NCBI GenBank assembly: GCA_965364515.1
Contig: CBDTXZ010000078.1
Location: 1-13,250 of the forward strand
From: JAHEDH01 sp965364515
GTDB lineage: Bacteria > Actinomycetota > Acidimicrobiia > Spongiisociales > ZC4RG35
Direction of reading: 5' to 3'
Length of the DNA: 13,250 bases
Under the pieces are notes generated by a model. It was given only the letters and a program-made list of their open reading frames with translations, did not search any database and was not told the origin of the DNA. The position numbers were made by a program, and so were the translations under genes. Positions 10,959 through 13,250 of this stretch are shown here, piece by piece; the stretch's first letter is position 1; each line of letters opens with the position of its first letter.

Positions 10959-12869
10959 TCAGCCCGCCACTCTCGACTCACCGGTCTCGGCCAGCAAATG
11001 CTTGCCGTGCCAGTCGAGGATGGCGTCGAAGCGCTCGACCCGATGGCGGGGCTTGCCGCTGCGGCTCATCTCGTGGCCCTCGCCGGGGAACCGGACGAAC
11101 TCGGTCTCGACCCCCGCCTTGAGCAGGGCCATGAAGTATCTCTCGGCCTGTTCGATCGGACACCGGAAGTCGTTCTCGGCGTGTAGCACGAGGGTGGGGG
11201 TGGTCGTCTGACCCGCTGTGGTCAGGGGACTCTTCTCCCGCCAGATGCGTTCTGCGTCCGGGTCTCCATGGTCGGCCCCGGCGTAGAAACGCGGGAAGCT
11301 GCCTCCGATGTCGGACGTTCCGGCGAAGCTGTTGAACGACAGCAGGCCCCGTTCCACGACTGCGCTCTTCCACCGATGGTCGGTTCCGACGATCCAGGAC
11401 GTGAGGAAGCCACCGTAGGAGCCGCCCATGATCCCCATCCTGTCGCCGTCGAGGCGCGGATAGCGTTCCAAGGCCGCCTCGAGGGCCGCATTGACGTCGG
11501 TGACGTCGACGACTCCCCATCCATCGTGAATCACGGCTCGGACGAACTCCCGCCCGCGTCCCGAGGAGCCCCGGGGGTTGCACGCAACCACCCCGTATCC
11601 CGCCGCGGCGTACACCTGGAACTCGTCGAAGAACCCGAAGCCGTACTGACTCGCCGGCCCACCGTGGATGTTCAGCAGTGTCGGCACGTCGTCGTCGCCC
11701 GGCGGGAGGTAGACCCAGACGTCGATCTCGACTCCTTCGGAGATCGTCGTGAAGTGGTGAGCTTCGATCAGGTCGAGGTCGCTGGCTCGAGCGATCACCG
11801 AGTCCTCGCCCTCTCTCGAGAGGATCAGCGTTCCCGGATCGGTGGGCGTCTTCGAGATGTACGCAGACACACCGGCCGCAATCGAGAAATCGGACACCAC
11901 CTGCGGTCCGTCGATCACGTGATCGACCGTCCCGTCTGGATGCACGGCCGCGACACCCCCGGTCCCGGAGTCCTCGTGCATGACATGAGCCAGGCCGTCG
12001 TCGAATTCGATGTAGGCCGGACCGATCGCGAGCGACGCCGCCGACCGATCGAGGTGAGCAGTGAGTGAGGTGAGTTGACCATCGTCGACGCGCCAGAGTG
12101 TGGTGAGCTCGGGCCAGTCCGTTTCGGGGTCGCCGAGGAGGTGGAGGTCGCCGGCGGGGGAGAACCGGGCGAACCCCCAACTGCCGTGCGGAACGAGCTC
12201 TCGGATCTCGCAGGACTCGACATCCACCTCCATGATCGATGCGCCGAAATCCTGGCTTCGGTCCTCTCTCAGGTCGGACAGGAAAGCGATGCGACTCCCG
12301 TCGGGATGCCAGGTGGGCTGCGTCTCATCGCGGTCACCCGGAGTCAGACACCTCGCCTCCTCAGAACCGTCCGCCGCGACCAGCCAGATGTGCGACTTGC
12401 GGTCGTGCAGCCACCCGAGGCTGTCGAACTTGTACGGCACCGAGGCGATCCGGCGAGGCTTGCGTGCGCGTTCGTCGTCGCTCAGGTCTGCCCAGTCCTC
12501 GACATAGGTGGTCGCGGCAACCGCGATGCTCGAGCCGTCCGGTGACCATTCGAATGTCTGTACCCCGAGATCGAACTCGGTCACGATCTCGGCTTCACCC
12601 CCGTCGGCCGGGATGATCGCCAACTGGGCGACCTCGTCCTCCGCTCGGATGAAGGCCAGGCGGGTCCCGTCAGGGGACCACTTCGGCGAGGAGTCGCCCG
12701 GTCCAGTCGTGAACTGTTTCGATGCGTCTGCGTCTCCGACCCAGATCGTCCGGTGATATCGGTCGTTCTCTGTGTCGATCGTGTTCTTGACGTATGCGAC
12801 GCGGTCCCCGCGGGGATGCACCGTTGGGGATTGAGGTGTCGTGAGGCCGTTGAGATCATCTGGAGTCAT
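10959..12869 (-). CDS. S9 family serine peptidase (acylaminoacyl/dipeptidyl peptidase type)
   Basis: This 636-residue enzyme is a prolyl-oligopeptidase family hydrolase that cleaves short peptides. The N-terminal half is a beta-propeller with TolB/PD40-like repeats ending in WSPDG (64-68, 108-112), WHPDG (187-191) and FSPAG (236-240). The C-terminal alpha/beta-hydrolase domain begins near 380 with PTLLNIHGGPASQYG and carries the catalytic triad: Ser484 in GGSYGG, Asp567 in HAENDFRCP, and His599 in GEGHEM. No signal peptide is seen, so it is probably cytoplasmic. ATG 12869 is preferred over an in-frame ATG at 12929: a TANNNT box lies 7 nt before 12869, and the longer form would overlap the divergent pgpA start. 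Propeller-gated enzymes accept peptides of limited length, suggesting a role in peptide turnover. Confidence 0.95.
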   Translation of the reverse strand: MTPDDLNGLTTPQSPTVHPRGDRVAYVKNTIDTENDRYHRTIWVGDADASKQFTTGPGDSSPKWSPDGTRLAFIRAEDEVAQLAIIPADGGEAEIVTEFDLGVQTFEWSPDGSSIAVAATTYVEDWADLSDDERARKPRRIASVPYKFDSLGWLHDRKSHIWLVAADGSEEARCLTPGDRDETQPTWHPDGSRIAFLSDLREDRSQDFGASIMEVDVESCEIRELVPHGSWGFARFSPAGDLHLLGDPETDWPELTTLWRVDDGQLTSLTAHLDRSAASLAIGPAYIEFDDGLAHVMHEDSGTGGVAAVHPDGTVDHVIDGPQVVSDFSIAAGVSAYISKTPTDPGTLILSREGEDSVIARASDLDLIEAHHFTTISEGVEIDVWVYLPPGDDDVPTLLNIHGGPASQYGFGFFDEFQVYAAAGYGVVACNPRGSSGRGREFVRAVIHDGWGVVDVTDVNAALEAALERYPRLDGDRMGIMGGSYGGFLTSWIVGTDHRWKSAVVERGLLSFNSFAGTSDIGGSFPRFYAGADHGDPDAERIWREKSPLTTAGQTTTPTLVLHAENDFRCPIEQAERYFMALLKAGVETEFVRFPGEGHEMSRSGKPRHRVERFDAILDWHGKHLLAETGESRVAG

Positions 12870-12876
12870 GCCGGGG

Positions 12877-12882
12877 ACGTTA
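12877..12882 (-). promoter_or_regulatory. Leaderless -10 box (TAACGT) of the S9 peptidase gene
   Basis: TAACGT on the minus strand fits TANNNT, lies 7 nt before ATG 12869 and decides the start. It is back to back with the pgpA -10 box, 29 nt away. Confidence 0.55.
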
Positions 12883-12911
12883 GAGGTCGGGCCGAGCGAG
12901 TGGTGATCGGG

Positions 12912-12917
12912 TAGCTT
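12912..12917 (+). promoter_or_regulatory. Leaderless -10 box (TAGCTT) of pgpA
   Basis: TAGCTT lies 6 nt before GTG 12924, identical in sequence and spacing to the box before the methyltransferase gene. It supports the GTG as the start. Confidence 0.5.
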
Positions 12918-12923
12918 GCGGTT

Positions 12924-13250
12924 GTGCATCGATTCGTCGCATCGTGGTTCGGAACGGGCCTGATCCTCCGGCGCCTGCGGGGCTCTGACATGGGGTCAGG
13001 CACCGTTGGAGCGCTGTTCACACTCCCGCTCGTCTGGGCGCTCGCAGAGATCGGGATCTGGGCTCAGGTTCTGGGCCTTCTGGTGGTGACCGTGGCATCG
13101 GTGGTCGCGAGTGCTCGGTTCGTCGGTGAGACCGACAGCATCAAAGAGGGTGACCCGGGTTGGGTCGTGGTCGACGAGGCGGCCGGCGTGATGCTGGCGA
13201 CGCTCGGGCTGGGGCTCCTCGGGGCCTCCGTCGCCTGGGTGGTGTTCCGA
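12924..13250 (+). CDS. pgpA: Phosphatidylglycerophosphatase A (3' end outside window)
   Basis: The frame opens at GTG 12924 and continues for 109 codons to the window end without a stop. It matches the PgpA family (PF04608), integral membrane phosphatases that remove phosphate from phosphatidylglycerophosphate to make phosphatidylglycerol. The N-terminal motif is ASWFGTGLILRRLRGSDMGSGTVGAL, and the acidic signature is DPGWVVVDEAAGVML near residue 79, the likely metal-binding active site facing the cytoplasm. Hydrophobic segments lie near residues 29-45, 48-63 and 87-108. GTG 12924 is chosen because a TANNNT box sits 6 nt upstream and no Shine-Dalgarno is present. The gene is divergent from the S9 peptidase with only 54 nt between the two start codons. 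Confidence 0.88.
   Translation, partial: MHRFVASWFGTGLILRRLRGSDMGSGTVGALFTLPLVWALAEIGIWAQVLGLLVVTVASVVASARFVGETDSIKEGDPGWVVVDEAAGVMLATLGLGLLGASVAWVVFR

Overview
The window is GC-rich, gene-dense DNA that looks like an actinobacterial chromosome. An affiliation near the Acidimicrobiia is my inference, not proven. Three things point that way: coenzyme F420 genes (a CofC-type guanylyltransferase and an LLM-type F420-dependent oxidoreductase), a long SerA with an ASB domain and a C-terminal ACT domain, and many start codons sitting 6-7 nt after a TANNNT -10 box, the signature of leaderless actinobacterial transcripts. No tRNA, rRNA, IS element, phage gene or CRISPR array was seen.

Layout. Positions 1-1260 (minus) hold a tightly coupled operon: a 39-codon small ORF with a strong Shine-Dalgarno, cofC, and a PIG-L/LmbE deacetylase cut by the window edge, each overlapping the next by 4 nt. 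Reading away on the plus strand are a DUF427 protein (1386-1670), a strong hairpin, a 10-codon leaderless leader ORF running into a LysE-family exporter (1770-2357), and a secreted membrane-anchored protein whose mature N-terminus resembles TIMP inhibitors (2399-2980).

Positions 3053-5066 hold a three-gene, 4-nt-overlapping operon: an F420-dependent oxidoreductase, a peroxiredoxin-like protein, and a GNAT acetyltransferase. The middle gene contains an in-frame TGA exactly at the first residue of the family's CxxC redox motif (FGU-LT-C), with hairpin-forming sequence directly downstream. It is best read as a selenoprotein (UxxC) that standard gene calling would truncate or miss. This is the most notable feature of the window.

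Positions 5285-7614 encode a respiratory pair: a seven-heme, three-helix NapC/NirT-type cytochrome of 517 residues, matching the layout of Geobacter ImcH, and a five-heme cytochrome anchored by a C-terminal helix. Together they could carry electrons from the quinone pool outward across 12 hemes. A small lipoprotein gene overlaps the end of this pair on the other strand, followed by a universal stress protein (minus).

Positions 8397-9977 encode SerA, the first enzyme of serine synthesis, ending inside a near-perfect 51-bp inverted repeat. A class I methyltransferase follows (10033-10809), convergent with an S9 peptidase (10959-12869, minus). The peptidase is transcribed divergently from the start of a phosphatidylglycerophosphatase A gene (12924 onward), which runs off the window. 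No gene-free stretch exceeds about 220 bases.
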